64,000 nucleotides of DNA from Streptosporangium subroseum (GTDB lineage Bacteria > Actinomycetota > Actinomycetes > Streptosporangiales > Streptosporangiaceae): assembly GCF_900188345.1 (NCBI RefSeq), contig NZ_FZOD01000002.1, positions 308,594 to 372,593 of the forward strand, written 5' to 3'. The position numbers and the translations under genes were made by a program. The notes beneath the pieces were generated by a model that ran no database searches, was not told where the DNA came from, and worked only from the letters and a program-made list of their open reading frames with translations. Shown in pieces: positions 53,258 to 62,155 of this stretch. Positions within the stretch are counted from its first letter, which is position 1, and each line of letters opens with the position of its first letter.

Positions 53258-54037
53258 TCAACAGGCCCCCCTCAAGGTGTTCATCGCGGCGACGCCGAAC
53301 AGGCGCTCCACGTCCGGTAGTTGCCTGGCCACCCGCGCCGCCACCTCGGACCGCTGCGCGGTGTCGGCGGCCCGGTGCACCTCCAGCTCGGCCCTGGCCG
53401 CGCGGATCGCGGTCGCGGGGTCGGCCGGGGCGAAACCCTCGACGGCGCCGGGGATGTTCTGCGCCATCCGCGACAGCAGCCGCAGCGCGCCCGGGGGCGG
53501 CTCGGCCAGCCGGGCCAGATGCTCGGCGATTCGCGTGGTCGAGGTGAGGAAGTCGACGCGGGGGCTCAGCGGCCCCAGCACCCGCAGTTCGGGCGCCCAG
53601 CTGCTGTCGGCGAGTAGTCCCCGGGCGGGGGAGAGCCGGTCGGTCAGCGCGGCGCACAGGTAGTACGGGCGGGCGTAGGGATCGCTGCGGAAGGAGCGCT
53701 CCTCGTCCCGGCGCAGGCTGGTGAGCTGGGAGCCGCGCAGCTCGCGGGAGAAGAACGCGTCGTTCACCGCCACGATGAGCTTGGCCGCGGTGGGCACGCC
53801 CAGCAGGGCGAGCGCCTGGTGCACCTGCTCCCTGATGGGCAGCAGCGAGGCCTCGGACTCGCGGAGCCTCGGCGGGGGCTCCTCGGCGGTGATCGCCTCG
53901 TCCCAGGCCTGCTCGGCTCGGCGCAGATCCCCGCGCAGCGATCGGGCGAGCGAGTTCTCCTTCGCCTTGACCGCCCGTCGCACCTCGGCGCGGAGTTCGG
54001 CTATTCGCCGCTCCAGCGCGTCCAGTGATTCACTCAC
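53258..54037 (-). CDS. Hypothetical protein with N-terminal coiled coil, first gene of cluster
   Basis: A 259-residue protein I do not recognise. Residues ~1-48 (LDALERRIAELRAEVRRAVKAKENSLARSLRGDLRRAEQ) form a clear coiled coil. The rest is alpha/beta with LIVAVNDAFFSRELRGSQLTSLRRDEERSF and a helical end. No catalytic motif is evident. The GTG at 54037 has a weak ribosome site. The nuclease gene follows after 25 bases, so it heads the four-gene cluster and may organise the complex. Confidence 0.7.
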   Translation of the reverse strand: MSESLDALERRIAELRAEVRRAVKAKENSLARSLRGDLRRAEQAWDEAITAEEPPPRLRESEASLLPIREQVHQALALLGVPTAAKLIVAVNDAFFSRELRGSQLTSLRRDEERSFRSDPYARPYYLCAALTDRLSPARGLLADSSWAPELRVLGPLSPRVDFLTSTTRIAEHLARLAEPPPGALRLLSRMAQNIPGAVEGFAPADPATAIRAARAELEVHRAADTAQRSEVAARVARQLPDVERLFGVAAMNTLRGAC

Positions 54038-54132
54038 GGCCCGGAGCGTAACAGGAGTTCCACCCGTCTCCCTTGAATTCCAGCTAATTCCAGCATTAAA
54101 GTGCAGACCATGTAACGGTAATAACGGGGCGA

Positions 54133-54591
54133 ATGGGGCATTTAATGCGCAACCTATCGCAAGGTCGGGCCGTCCACCTGCTGGACGTGGAGAACCTGAC
54201 GGGTGCCGCGCGCCCCGCCACCAGAGACGTGCAGACCATGATGAGTCATTACCGCGAGCGGGTCCCCACCGGCGGCATGGACCAGTACGTCGCCGCCGTC
54301 AACCACGGCGCCATGGTCACCGTCGGCCTGGCCCTGGCCGGAATCCAGCTCCTGGTCCGCTCCGGCCCCGACGGAGCCGACCGGGCCCTGGGCGAGGTGA
54401 TCCGCCTCGACCACCTCGACGCTCGCTTCGAGCGCGTGGTCATCGGCTCCGGTGACGGCATCTTCACCGAGCTCGCCGGCTGGCTGTCCGGGCGGGGCGT
54501 CATGGTCGTGGTGGTCTCTCGCCCGGACGCCCTCAACCGCAGGCTCCGCCGTACCGCGGGTCAGGTCATCTCCCTGGACCTGGCCGCCTGA
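54133..54591 (+). CDS. NYN-domain (PIN-like) putative RNase
   Basis: A 152-residue protein. AVHLLDVENL (Asp18, Glu20, Asn21), then LLVRSGPDGADRAL and VVIGSGDGIFTELAGWLSGRGVMVVVVS, give the NYN set of acidic residues (D..EN, G-D-x-A-D, S-G-D). NYN proteins are metal-dependent RNases. ATG 54133 is used; 54145 is an alternative. It diverges from the helicase/nuclease cluster across 95 bases. A 56-bp repeat array starts at its stop. Confidence 0.8.
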   Translation: MGHLMRNLSQGRAVHLLDVENLTGAARPATRDVQTMMSHYRERVPTGGMDQYVAAVNHGAMVTVGLALAGIQLLVRSGPDGADRALGEVIRLDHLDARFERVVIGSGDGIFTELAGWLSGRGVMVVVVSRPDALNRRLRRTAGQVISLDLAA

Positions 54592-54769
54592 TCAGCTGCC
54601 GTACGACCGGAACCACGGGGTGGGCCGTCTCCACCGGCCCGCTCGGTCACCCGCCGTACGGTCGGATCTACGGGTCGGGCCATCCTCGTCGCCCTGCCCG
54701 ATCATCCGCCCTACGGCCGGAACCATGGGTCAGGCCATGTTTCTACCGGCCTGCCGGATCGCCCGCCGG
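54590..54769. repeat. Three tandem 55-56-bp imperfect repeats from the NYN stop codon
   Basis: Units begin at 54590, 54646 and 54701, with a partial fourth at 54757. Each reads roughly GATCACCCGCCGTACGGCCG, then GAACCACGGGTCGGGCC and a Pro-codon-like CCGGCCCG tail. The first unit starts inside the gene's TGA. It fills the convergent gap between the NYN and HelD genes and could serve as a two-way terminator. Confidence 0.82.
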
Positions 54770-54798
54770 AGAACACGGCTCGCCCCCGGAGGCGTGCG

Positions 54799-56853
54799 TC
54801 AGGTTCCGGTGGGATTCGCTTCGACCGGCGGGAGGATCTGGACCGGCAGGGGACGGGAGTGCAGCACGTCCAGCCGGGAGACGGCTCGGGTGAGTACGAC
54901 GTAGAGCCGGTTGAGACCTCGCGTCTCCGCCTCGACGATCTCGGCCGGCTCGGCCACCACCACGTGGTCGTACTCGAGGCCCTTGGCCATCGTCGCGGGC
55001 ACGGCGGTGACGCGGGCGGCGGTGGCATGGGCGGAGCCGGGGGCGGGATCGTCGAGCGTGGCGACCGCGATGCCCCGGTCCCTCATCGCCGCCGTCAGCT
55101 TCTCAAGGGTGCCGTCCGCGGCCATCACCGCGATCGAGCCCTCGTGATCGAGGGCGTCGCGCACCGCGGCGACCACGGCGTCGGCGAGGTCGGGTGTCTC
55201 ACGGACCCGGAGACGGCCGTCGGTACGGAACGAGCGGGTCCTGGGCACGTCCGCCGCCAGTGCCTCCAGCAGGCGGTTGGCCATCGCGACGACGGCCGCC
55301 GGCACCCGGAAGCCGACGGTCAGGGCGATCAGCTCCGCCCGCGGCTTGCCGAGATGGGCGAGATGGTCCGACCAGCCGCCGGCCGCCCACGGGGTGGTGC
55401 CCTGGGCCAGGTCGCCGAGCACCGTGATCGAGCCGTGCTCGCTCCTGCGGGCGATGGCCCGGCACTGCATCGCCGACAGGTCCTGCGCTTCGTCGACGAT
55501 GACGTGGCCGTAGCTCGGCGGGCGCTCCAGAAGGCCCGCGACCTCGTCGATGAGCACGGCGTCGGCCGCCGACCACCTGGCGCTCTTGAACGAGCGCGGC
55601 GGGCGCGCCCACAGGATCGCCGACTGCTCGCCCGGGGTGAGGATCCCCTCCGCGGCCCTGGCCAGCGCGACCGGGTCGCCGAGCAGCCCCGCCACCACCT
55701 CCTGCGGCCGGACGGCGGGCCACACCTCGTCCAGGAACCCGGTGACCGCCCTGCTCATCTTCCGTGTCCATACGGCGTTCGCGGTCTGGCCGCGTGCCTC
55801 CGCCTGGCGCTGCAGGACGGCGACGGTGCGCGACAGCACGCGCTCGCGGCCCACTCCGTACGGCGTCGCCTCCCGCCGGGCGCCCTCCACGATGCTCCGG
55901 AGCTCCTCCTCCCGCACGCGCCAGTGGTAGGAGCCGTCGGGGACGCTCAGGGGGCCGGTCGGCGCGCCCACCCGTTCGTAGAGTGCCCGGCGCAGTACCG
56001 CCGCCATGCGAACGTCGTGTTTGACGACCGCCGCCTCCTCGCCGTCGGCGCCCTGGAGCGGCCCGCGGGCCAGCAGCCGGTCCACGGTCGTCTGCTCGAC
56101 GTCGACCTCGCCCAGCGCGGGGAGCACAGCCGAGATGTAGCCGAGGAACGCCTGGTTGGGGCCGAGGATCAGGACGCCCGTGCGGGAGAGCCGCCGGCGG
56201 TGGGTGTAGAGCAGGTAGGCGGCCCGGTGCAGCCCGACGGCGGTCTTGCCCGTGCCGGGCGCCCCCTGGACGCAGATCGACTCGTCGAGCTCGGCGCGGA
56301 CCAGCTCGTCCTGTTCGGGCTGGATCGTGGCGACGATGTCGCGCATCGGGCCGACCCGGGGGCGCTCGATCTCGGCGGTCATGATCCGGCTCGCCGTTCC
56401 CAGCTCCTGGCCGCGGTCGAGGTGCTCGTCCTCGAAGCCGGTCAGCGTGATCGGCTCCTTCGACCAGCCGAAGCGCCGCCGTACGGTGATGTCCTGCGGG
56501 TCACGGGCACTTGCCCGGTAGAACACCCTGGAGACGGGCGCACGCCAGTCGATCACCATCGGCTGCTGCCCGGTGTCGCCGGAGACGTGCCGCCGGCCGA
56601 TGTAGTAGCGCTGCCCGCGGTGCTCGCCCGAGCCGAAGTCGAGCCGGCCGAAGAAGGGAGGGCCGTCCGGCTCCTCGCTCAGCTCCTTGGCGAGGCTCTT
56701 GAGGTGCCGTCCGAGCCTCTCCGCGCTGTAGCGGTCGCCCGCCACCCGCTCGCCGATGACGACGTTCAGCCGCGCGCCGTCGATCATCCGGAGCAGGGCG
56801 GTCCTGCACTCCGCCAGGTAGGCCCGCTCGTCGTCGAGTCCCGTGCCGGTCAT
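54799..56853 (-). CDS. helD: HelD/HelR-type RNA polymerase-recycling helicase
   Basis: A 684-residue UvrD-like SF1 ATPase. A helical N-terminal arm (DDERAYLAECRTALLRMIDGA) precedes the 1A domain with QGAPGTGKTAVGLHRAAYLLYTH; VIVDEAQDLSAMQ is motif II, LGDLAQGTTPW motif III, and AKGLEYDHVVV and LYVVLTRAVSRL the late motifs. This layout fits actinobacterial HelD, which removes stalled RNA polymerase from DNA; the HelR branch aids rifamycin tolerance. No rifamycin-associated inverted repeat was recognised upstream. Divergent from a TetR gene with shared AT-rich operator. Confidence 0.88.
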   Translation of the reverse strand: MTGTGLDDERAYLAECRTALLRMIDGARLNVVIGERVAGDRYSAERLGRHLKSLAKELSEEPDGPPFFGRLDFGSGEHRGQRYYIGRRHVSGDTGQQPMVIDWRAPVSRVFYRASARDPQDITVRRRFGWSKEPITLTGFEDEHLDRGQELGTASRIMTAEIERPRVGPMRDIVATIQPEQDELVRAELDESICVQGAPGTGKTAVGLHRAAYLLYTHRRRLSRTGVLILGPNQAFLGYISAVLPALGEVDVEQTTVDRLLARGPLQGADGEEAAVVKHDVRMAAVLRRALYERVGAPTGPLSVPDGSYHWRVREEELRSIVEGARREATPYGVGRERVLSRTVAVLQRQAEARGQTANAVWTRKMSRAVTGFLDEVWPAVRPQEVVAGLLGDPVALARAAEGILTPGEQSAILWARPPRSFKSARWSAADAVLIDEVAGLLERPPSYGHVIVDEAQDLSAMQCRAIARRSEHGSITVLGDLAQGTTPWAAGGWSDHLAHLGKPRAELIALTVGFRVPAAVVAMANRLLEALAADVPRTRSFRTDGRLRVRETPDLADAVVAAVRDALDHEGSIAVMAADGTLEKLTAAMRDRGIAVATLDDPAPGSAHATAARVTAVPATMAKGLEYDHVVVAEPAEIVEAETRGLNRLYVVLTRAVSRLDVLHSRPLPVQILPPVEANPTGT

Positions 56854-56873
56854 CCCGCATCACCCCTAAATAC

Positions 56874-56901
56874 TTAACCGAGTTAATATATTAACCCAGT
56901 T
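56874..56901. promoter_or_regulatory. Operator between HelD and TetR genes
   Basis: GTTAATATATTAAC (56882-56895) is a perfect palindrome, and TTAACCnAGTT recurs at 56874 and 56891. It is very AT-rich in a GC-rich genome and lies centrally in the 70-base divergent gap. Confidence 0.75.
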
Positions 56902-56923
56902 GCCTTTCTGTTAGGTTGGATGG

Positions 56924-57529
56924 GTGACAGGACTCCGCGAACGCAAGAGGCAGCAGGTCCACGAGGCGATCTCCACGGCGGCGATCTCCCTGTTTCTGGA
57001 GCGGGGATTCGACCAGGTGCCGGTCGCCGAGGTGGCGGCGTCGGCGGGGGTCTCCAAGCCGACGCTGTTCAAATACTTCGCGACCAAGGAGGATCTCGTC
57101 CTGCACGGGATCTCCGACCATCAGGGCGAGGCGGCCAGGGTCGTACGGCGCCGCGAGCCGGGCGAGGAGCCGCTGGCGGCCCTCCATCGCCATTTCCTGG
57201 CGGGGCTGGAGCGGCGCGAGCCCGTGACGGGGCTCAACGACCACCCGGCAGTGCTCGGCTACCACCGGATGGTCTTCGAGACTCCCAGCCTGGCGGCTCG
57301 CGTGCTCCACTACATGGCGAAGGACGAGGAGGCGCTGGCCGAGGCGCTGGCCGAGGTCACGGACGAGCTCACCGCGCGTCTCGTCGCCGGTCAGGTGCTC
57401 GTCGTGCAGCGGGTGCTGGCCCGCAGGAACTGGCTGAGGCTGGTCGAGGGGGAGACGGCCGAGCAGGTTCATCCCTCGGCGGTCGCCGCCGCCGACCGCG
57501 CCTTCGAACTGCTCCCCGAACTGGGCTGA
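56924..57529 (+). CDS. TetR-family regulator divergent from HelD
   Basis: A 201-residue protein. Helix-turn-helix at ~14-55 (LFLERGFDQVPVAEVAASAGVSKPTLFKYF), ligand domain after. GTG 56924 is the start. The palindrome between it and helD implies that it represses both, making HelD production inducible by a small molecule. That would be unusual if HelD acts only as housekeeping; ligand unknown. A degenerate repeat array begins at its stop. Confidence 0.88.
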   Translation: MTGLRERKRQQVHEAISTAAISLFLERGFDQVPVAEVAASAGVSKPTLFKYFATKEDLVLHGISDHQGEAARVVRRREPGEEPLAALHRHFLAGLERREPVTGLNDHPAVLGYHRMVFETPSLAARVLHYMAKDEEALAEALAEVTDELTARLVAGQVLVVQRVLARRNWLRLVEGETAEQVHPSAVAAADRAFELLPELG

Positions 57530-57661
57530 GAGGCTCTCGGGCCCGCGCCGGGACGGGTTCCGAACTGGTGGAGACACGCTTGGGCCTGCGCCGGGATGGT
57601 TTCAGAACCGGAATCGGGCTGAGACGCCTCCGGACCCGAGCCGGGATGGTTCCAGAATCGG
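57526..57661. repeat. Three imperfect tandem repeats (43-50 bp) from the TetR stop codon
   Basis: Units starting at 57526 (covering the TGA), 57569 and 57619 share CTGAGACGC, then GCCGGGATGG and TTCCAGAATCGG-like blocks. The rest of the 297-base gap to the next convergent gene holds nothing else. Confidence 0.7.
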
Positions 57662-57826
57662 CCGCGAGCGGCCGGCGGCGGGGCCGGGTGGATTTCACGG
57701 CGGACGGCCCCGGTGGTGGCGGATCACCCGCCACCACCGGGGCCGCAGTCATGGTCTGCCCGGTGAATCCCGGAGTTCGTCACGCCCCGGAGCCGGGGAC
57801 CGCGACGACCGCCGGGCGGGACTCTC

Positions 57827-59257
57827 CTAGGCCTCGACCTCCGAGCGGTCACCGGACCAGAGGGTGTGGAAGGAGCCCTCGCGGTCCACCCGCCGGTAGG
57901 TGTGCGCGCCGAAGAAGTCTCGCTGGCCCTGGATCAGGGCCGCGGGCAGGCGCTCGGCCCGCAGTGCGTCGTAGTAGGCCAGCGCGGTCGAGAAGCCGGG
58001 CGCCGGAATGCCCAGCTCGGCCGCCTTCACCACGACCCGCCGCCATGATTCCTGCGCCAGGATCAGGGCGTCGGTGAAGTACGGGGCGGCCAGCAGGGTG
58101 ACCGGCTTGGTCTCCGCCTCGTAGGCCTCACGGATGCGGTCCAGGAAGTCGGCCCGGATGATGCAGCCGCCACGCCAGATCGTGGCCAGCGAGCCCGGGT
58201 TGATGTCCCAGCCGTACTCGGTGCTCCCGGCCCGGATCTGGTCGAACCCCTGGGCATAGGCGACGATCTTCGAGGCGTACAGGGCCTGCCGTACGTCCTC
58301 CGCGAAGCCCTCGCCGGCGGATCCGGCAGTGGCGCCCGAGGGACCCGGCAGGGCGCGCGAGACCTCCCGCAGCTCCGCGTGACCGGAGAGCGAGCGGGCG
58401 AACACCGCCTCGGCGATCCCGCTCACCGGGACGCCCAGGTCCAGCGCGATCTGCACCGTCCACCGGCCGGTGCCCTTCTGCTCGGCCTGGTCGGAGATCA
58501 CGTCCACGAGCGGCTTGCCGGTGGCCGCGTCGACCTGCCGGAGCACCTCGGCGGTGATCTCGATGAGGTAGGACGACAGCTCGCTCTCGTTCCACTGCTC
58601 GAAGACGTCCGCGAGCTCGGCCGGAGTCAGACCGAGCCCCTGCCTGAGCAGGTCGTAGGCCTCGGCGATGAGCTGCATGTCGGCGTACTCGATGCCGTTG
58701 TGCACCATCTTGACGAAGTGCCCGGCACCGTCGGGGCCGATGTGCGTGCAGCAGGGCACGCCGTCGACCTTGGCGGCGATATCCTCCAGCATGGGGCCCA
58801 GAGCCTGGTAGGACTCCTTCGAGCCGCCGGGCATGATGCTCGGCCCGAGCAGCGCCCCCTCCTCGCCGCCGGACACCCCGGCGCCGACGAAGTGGATGTC
58901 GCGCTCGCGCAACGCCGCCTCACGGCGACGCGTGTCGAGGAAGTGCGCGTTGCCACCGTCCACGATCATGTCGCCCGGCTCCAGCAGGGGCGCGAACTCT
59001 TCGATCACCGCGTCAGTGGGGGCGCCAGCCTGAACCATGATCAGAACGCGCCGAGGGCGCTCCAGCGCCGCGACGAGCTCCTCGGGAGTGTCACAGGCGA
59101 CGAAGGCACCCTCATGCCCGTGCTCCTCGATCAATGCCTTGGTCCTGTACTGCGACCTGTTGTGTACAGCCACCGTGTGTCCGTGCCGGGCGAGGTTACG
59201 GGCGAGGTTCGCCCCCATGACCGCCAGTCCCGTTACGCCGATCTGTGCCTGAGTCAT
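57827..59257 (-). CDS. gnd: 6-phosphogluconate dehydrogenase (decarboxylating)
   Basis: A 476-residue pentose-phosphate enzyme converting 6-phosphogluconate to ribulose 5-phosphate with NADP. GVTGLAVMGANLARNLA is the Rossmann motif, VDGGNAHFLDT and GAGVSGGEEGALLGPSIMPGG are family blocks, and VKMVHNGIEYADMQLIAE carries the catalytic Lys. Length is that of the long (homodimeric, gndA-type) form. Start 59257 is fixed by the Rossmann strand, with AAGAGA nearby. Convergent with the TetR gene. Confidence 0.96.
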   Translation of the reverse strand: MTQAQIGVTGLAVMGANLARNLARHGHTVAVHNRSQYRTKALIEEHGHEGAFVACDTPEELVAALERPRRVLIMVQAGAPTDAVIEEFAPLLEPGDMIVDGGNAHFLDTRRREAALRERDIHFVGAGVSGGEEGALLGPSIMPGGSKESYQALGPMLEDIAAKVDGVPCCTHIGPDGAGHFVKMVHNGIEYADMQLIAEAYDLLRQGLGLTPAELADVFEQWNESELSSYLIEITAEVLRQVDAATGKPLVDVISDQAEQKGTGRWTVQIALDLGVPVSGIAEAVFARSLSGHAELREVSRALPGPSGATAGSAGEGFAEDVRQALYASKIVAYAQGFDQIRAGSTEYGWDINPGSLATIWRGGCIIRADFLDRIREAYEAETKPVTLLAAPYFTDALILAQESWRRVVVKAAELGIPAPGFSTALAYYDALRAERLPAALIQGQRDFFGAHTYRRVDREGSFHTLWSGDRSEVEA

Positions 59258-59338
59258 GTCTCTTGCACTCCTTTTCACGTCCAAGGATGACAGTCTGCAC
59301 CTTGGACGGTTGAGAGCATGCAAAGGGTCCAAGACAGC

Positions 59339-59374
59339 GACCGGCCCGGACACCCGAGGGTGTCCGGACCGGTC
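59339..59374 (-). terminator. Intrinsic-type terminator after the four-repeat protein gene
   Basis: CCGGACACC/GGTGTCCGG with outer GACCGG/CCGGTC arms and a CGAG loop. It lies 48 bases past the stop of the gene at 59422 and before gnd; on the minus strand it is followed by a TCGCTGTCTTGG tract. Confidence 0.7.
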
Positions 59375-59421
59375 GCGTTGTGCAGAGGATTAAAGAATTT
59401 TCAGGAGGTTGCAGGGGGCGG

Positions 59422-60168
59422 TCAGCGGCTGCTGAGCGTCGGTAGTCCTTGCTCGTTCACGGGCGGGATGATGGTCTGCCCTCGGAGCCAGTGGATCGTG
59501 CGGATGACCCCGTCGCCGTAGCCGGGGGAGTGCTGACGCCCCCGGCCGAGCTGCCGGGAGACATCTTCGGCTGCGGTCTCTTCCCTGCCGAGGTTGAGCC
59601 CGGTCGGTCCGTGCATGGGGCGCGGTGTGTCCCGGATGGGAGACTTCGAGCGGATGCCGAGCACCCACTCACACACGGCGATCGTTCCCAGGCACCAGGC
59701 CCCGTCCCACTCGGTCGGCGCGTTCGGCCGGCCTTCCTTGGCCCGTTCGATGATCTTGTTGAGCTCTTCCTCGCTGCGCACTACCACGCCACGCCCGCCG
59801 ACCAGGTGTCCCCAGCCCCCGGGGGGCTGGCGACCGGGGATCGGAATCCCGTCCTTGGCACCGATCAACCATCTCAACGCGCTCACGACACCGTCGGCCG
59901 GAATGATCCGGCCCCGGCGCTCGACTCGCTCCGCGGCGTCGATCTCCGCACGCGCGTCGGCGACGGTCGGCACGCCTCCCGATGCCGGGCGGCCGCTGAT
60001 CGGCGCCTGGTCGCGCTTGCCCAGAGCCCAGAGAATCGCTTCTCCCTGTCCGGTTGGGGCCGACTCAGGGTAAGCGGCCTCCCATTCCATGATTGCGTCG
60101 AATACTGCCGTAACGTGTTCCGGCGGTCGCCGCACAGCGGGGCTCGCCTCGCTCTCTGCGGTCGTCAT
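59422..60168 (-). CDS. Hypothetical protein built of four W-L-x-G-x-P repeats
   Basis: A 248-residue soluble protein I do not recognise. Four related segments recur every ~55-65 residues: AILWALGKRDQAPISGRP, ALRWLIGAKDGIPIPGRQ, VCEWVLGIRSKSPIRDTP and TIHWLRGQTIIPPVNEQG. Each is an amphipathic helix ending in Trp-Leu-x-Gly, then a Pro loop. GGTGGGACC precedes the ATG. It has its own terminator and stands between the second Ser/Thr kinase gene and gnd. No enzymatic motif seen. Confidence 0.7.
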   Translation of the reverse strand: MTTAESEASPAVRRPPEHVTAVFDAIMEWEAAYPESAPTGQGEAILWALGKRDQAPISGRPASGGVPTVADARAEIDAAERVERRGRIIPADGVVSALRWLIGAKDGIPIPGRQPPGGWGHLVGGRGVVVRSEEELNKIIERAKEGRPNAPTEWDGAWCLGTIAVCEWVLGIRSKSPIRDTPRPMHGPTGLNLGREETAAEDVSRQLGRGRQHSPGYGDGVIRTIHWLRGQTIIPPVNEQGLPTLSSR

Positions 60169-60260
60169 GGTCCCACCGTACGAGTAACTCCCTCGCCGTT
60201 CCAACACGGAGCCGCATCATCAGGGCTCGAACGAGCCCTTCCGGGACGGAAACCAGCCCT

Positions 60261-61916
60261 TCAGGGACGGAACCGGGTGCCGGGTTTCTCCGAGCCGAGG
60301 ACGCTGCCGAGGCAACGGTAGACCCTCATACCGCCCCCAAACTGCTCCTTTGAGGGCGGTAGGACCGTACTTTGCCACTTGGCGGACGCGACGGAGCGAG
60401 CGTCTCCATATCGGGATGCGAGCATGATCGGCGTGGCGCACACTTTTTTTACCGTTGGATGTTTCTCCAGGGCCCTTGAGTCGTAGGTGAGGGAGTCCGA
60501 AGGCAAGGGAGCGATCGCGAAGGTCTCCCAGACGTGGGACTCCTCGCAGGCGATCCTCTTGGCCGAGACGTCGCCCATGACGTCGAGAAGGCCGCTCCAG
60601 CACTCCGCCTCCTTCACGCACGCGGCCCGCGCGCCCGGCACCGCCGCCGCGGGGCAGGAGGTCGTCTCCGTGGCAACCTCCGGGGCCTTCGCGGGGGCGG
60701 CTCCGTCTTTTGCGAGAGTGTCCGGGGGAGCGTCGCCCCGCGGCGGCGGTGGGAACGGCGGCGGTTGCTGCCAGCCGAACGGGTTCTGGCCGCCGTTCTC
60801 GAGAAACATCACTCCGACGCCGGCCACCAGCAGGATCAGGAAGGCCGCGGCCACCGCGACGTACACCTGGGAATTCGACGTGCCGTGCGCGCCGGCGGCC
60901 TTCATCGGAGCCTGGGTGCTCGCGGACCTCCGCAGGCCGGGGGAGGTCAGATGCGTGTGGATCGGCTCCCTGCCCGCCGCTGGGCGGACCGGCGGCATGC
61001 CGTACGGCGAGGGCGCGCTCGCGAAGGGCTGCGCCGGTGGGGAGGCCGGCGGGGAGACGGGGTGCGGCGTGGGCCGGGGCGCCGGGGCGCCTTGATCAAG
61101 ATGCAGGTCGATGAGGGCGTCCCGCAGCGCGGCGACGGAGGGGGTGCGCTGCTCGGGGTCGGTGGCCATGGCCTGCCTGAGCAGGGCGGTCAGCTCCGGC
61201 GGCACCCCGGGGATGTCCGGGATGGGCAGGCGGTGCAGGGCCACGACGACCGCGAGGTTGACCACGCCACCCTCGGGAAACCGCGGCGGGCGGCCCGACA
61301 GCAGCGCGTAGAGCGTGGCGGCGAGGGAGTAGACGTCCCCGGCGGCGGAGGGTTCGGTCAGCTCGAACGCCTCGGGCGGGGCATAGGCCGGAGTGAGCGA
61401 CTCGCGGGTCACCGAGACCTCCGCGCCCGAGGACGGCATGGTGGCCAGGCCGAAGTCGGCGAGAACCACGTTGCCGTACCGGTTGATCAGGATGTTGGCG
61501 GGCTTGATGTCGCGGTGCAGCACTCCGGCGGCGTGCGCGGCCGACAGCGCGTCGGCGATGCGGATGCCGATGTCGGCGACCTCGGCGGGGGGCAGCCGCT
61601 TCTCGGTCCGCATCCGGTCCGACAGGGACCCGCCGGGGCACAGCTCCAGGACCATGTACGGCCGGCCGTCGGGAAGAACCCCGGCGTCGTAGACGTGGGC
61701 GACGTGCGGATGGCCGGAGAGCGATCCGGCCGCGGTGACCTCGCGCATGAAACGACGCCGGTCCCGCTCCGAGACCAGCACCCGGTTGTCCACCTTGAGC
61801 GCCACCTCGCGCTCCACGGCCAACTGCCTGGCCCGGTAGACGATTCCGAAACCGCCCTGGCCGAGCACACCGGACACCTCGTAGCCCGGTACCGCAATGG
61901 CACCTGTTTCGGCCAC
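60261..61916 (-). CDS. Transmembrane serine/threonine protein kinase
   Basis: A 551-residue kinase. Glycine loop GQGGFG, Lys41 in VALKV, HRDIKPAN from 134 and DFG at 154-156; a Pro-rich linker (~277-330), one membrane span (~351-372) and an outer domain with cysteine pairs (SCPAAAVPGARAACV, ECW, IACEESHVWETF), the last recalling septum-type extracellular domains. AGGAGGTGGCGG precedes the GTG. Transcribed in the same direction as, and 239 bases downstream of, a membrane PP2C phosphatase, so the two may oppose each other. Confidence 0.93.
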   Translation of the reverse strand: MAETGAIAVPGYEVSGVLGQGGFGIVYRARQLAVEREVALKVDNRVLVSERDRRRFMREVTAAGSLSGHPHVAHVYDAGVLPDGRPYMVLELCPGGSLSDRMRTEKRLPPAEVADIGIRIADALSAAHAAGVLHRDIKPANILINRYGNVVLADFGLATMPSSGAEVSVTRESLTPAYAPPEAFELTEPSAAGDVYSLAATLYALLSGRPPRFPEGGVVNLAVVVALHRLPIPDIPGVPPELTALLRQAMATDPEQRTPSVAALRDALIDLHLDQGAPAPRPTPHPVSPPASPPAQPFASAPSPYGMPPVRPAAGREPIHTHLTSPGLRRSASTQAPMKAAGAHGTSNSQVYVAVAAAFLILLVAGVGVMFLENGGQNPFGWQQPPPFPPPPRGDAPPDTLAKDGAAPAKAPEVATETTSCPAAAVPGARAACVKEAECWSGLLDVMGDVSAKRIACEESHVWETFAIAPLPSDSLTYDSRALEKHPTVKKVCATPIMLASRYGDARSVASAKWQSTVLPPSKEQFGGGMRVYRCLGSVLGSEKPGTRFRP

Positions 61917-62155
61917 CCGCCACCTCCTGAAGACGAGCGGCAGGCTACCGGATTTTTACTTTTATTCCGGTTGTACTTCTGTTCCGTTTTTATAATCTCG
62001 CTCGCGCGAGGAGGAGCGTGTTTCACACCCTCATCCAGCCCTCCGAGGAGTGGTGCGCGTCCCTTACTCAAGGAGTGGTGCGTGTCCCTTGTTCCGCCTC
62101 CGCCGGAGTCGCGACGTGCGTTTCCTCTCCGAAGCCTGCGCCGCGCTCCCGGCTC

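Noticed and set aside
54859..56877. 672-codon plus-strand open frame opposite HelD
   Set aside because: HelD carries all helicase motifs on the minus strand; the opposite frame is His/Arg/Gly-rich noise.
54799..56924. Rifamycin-associated element upstream of helD
   Set aside because: The gap contains an AT-rich palindrome instead; no GGGGCTTGCGGCAAGGCCC-like sequence is present.
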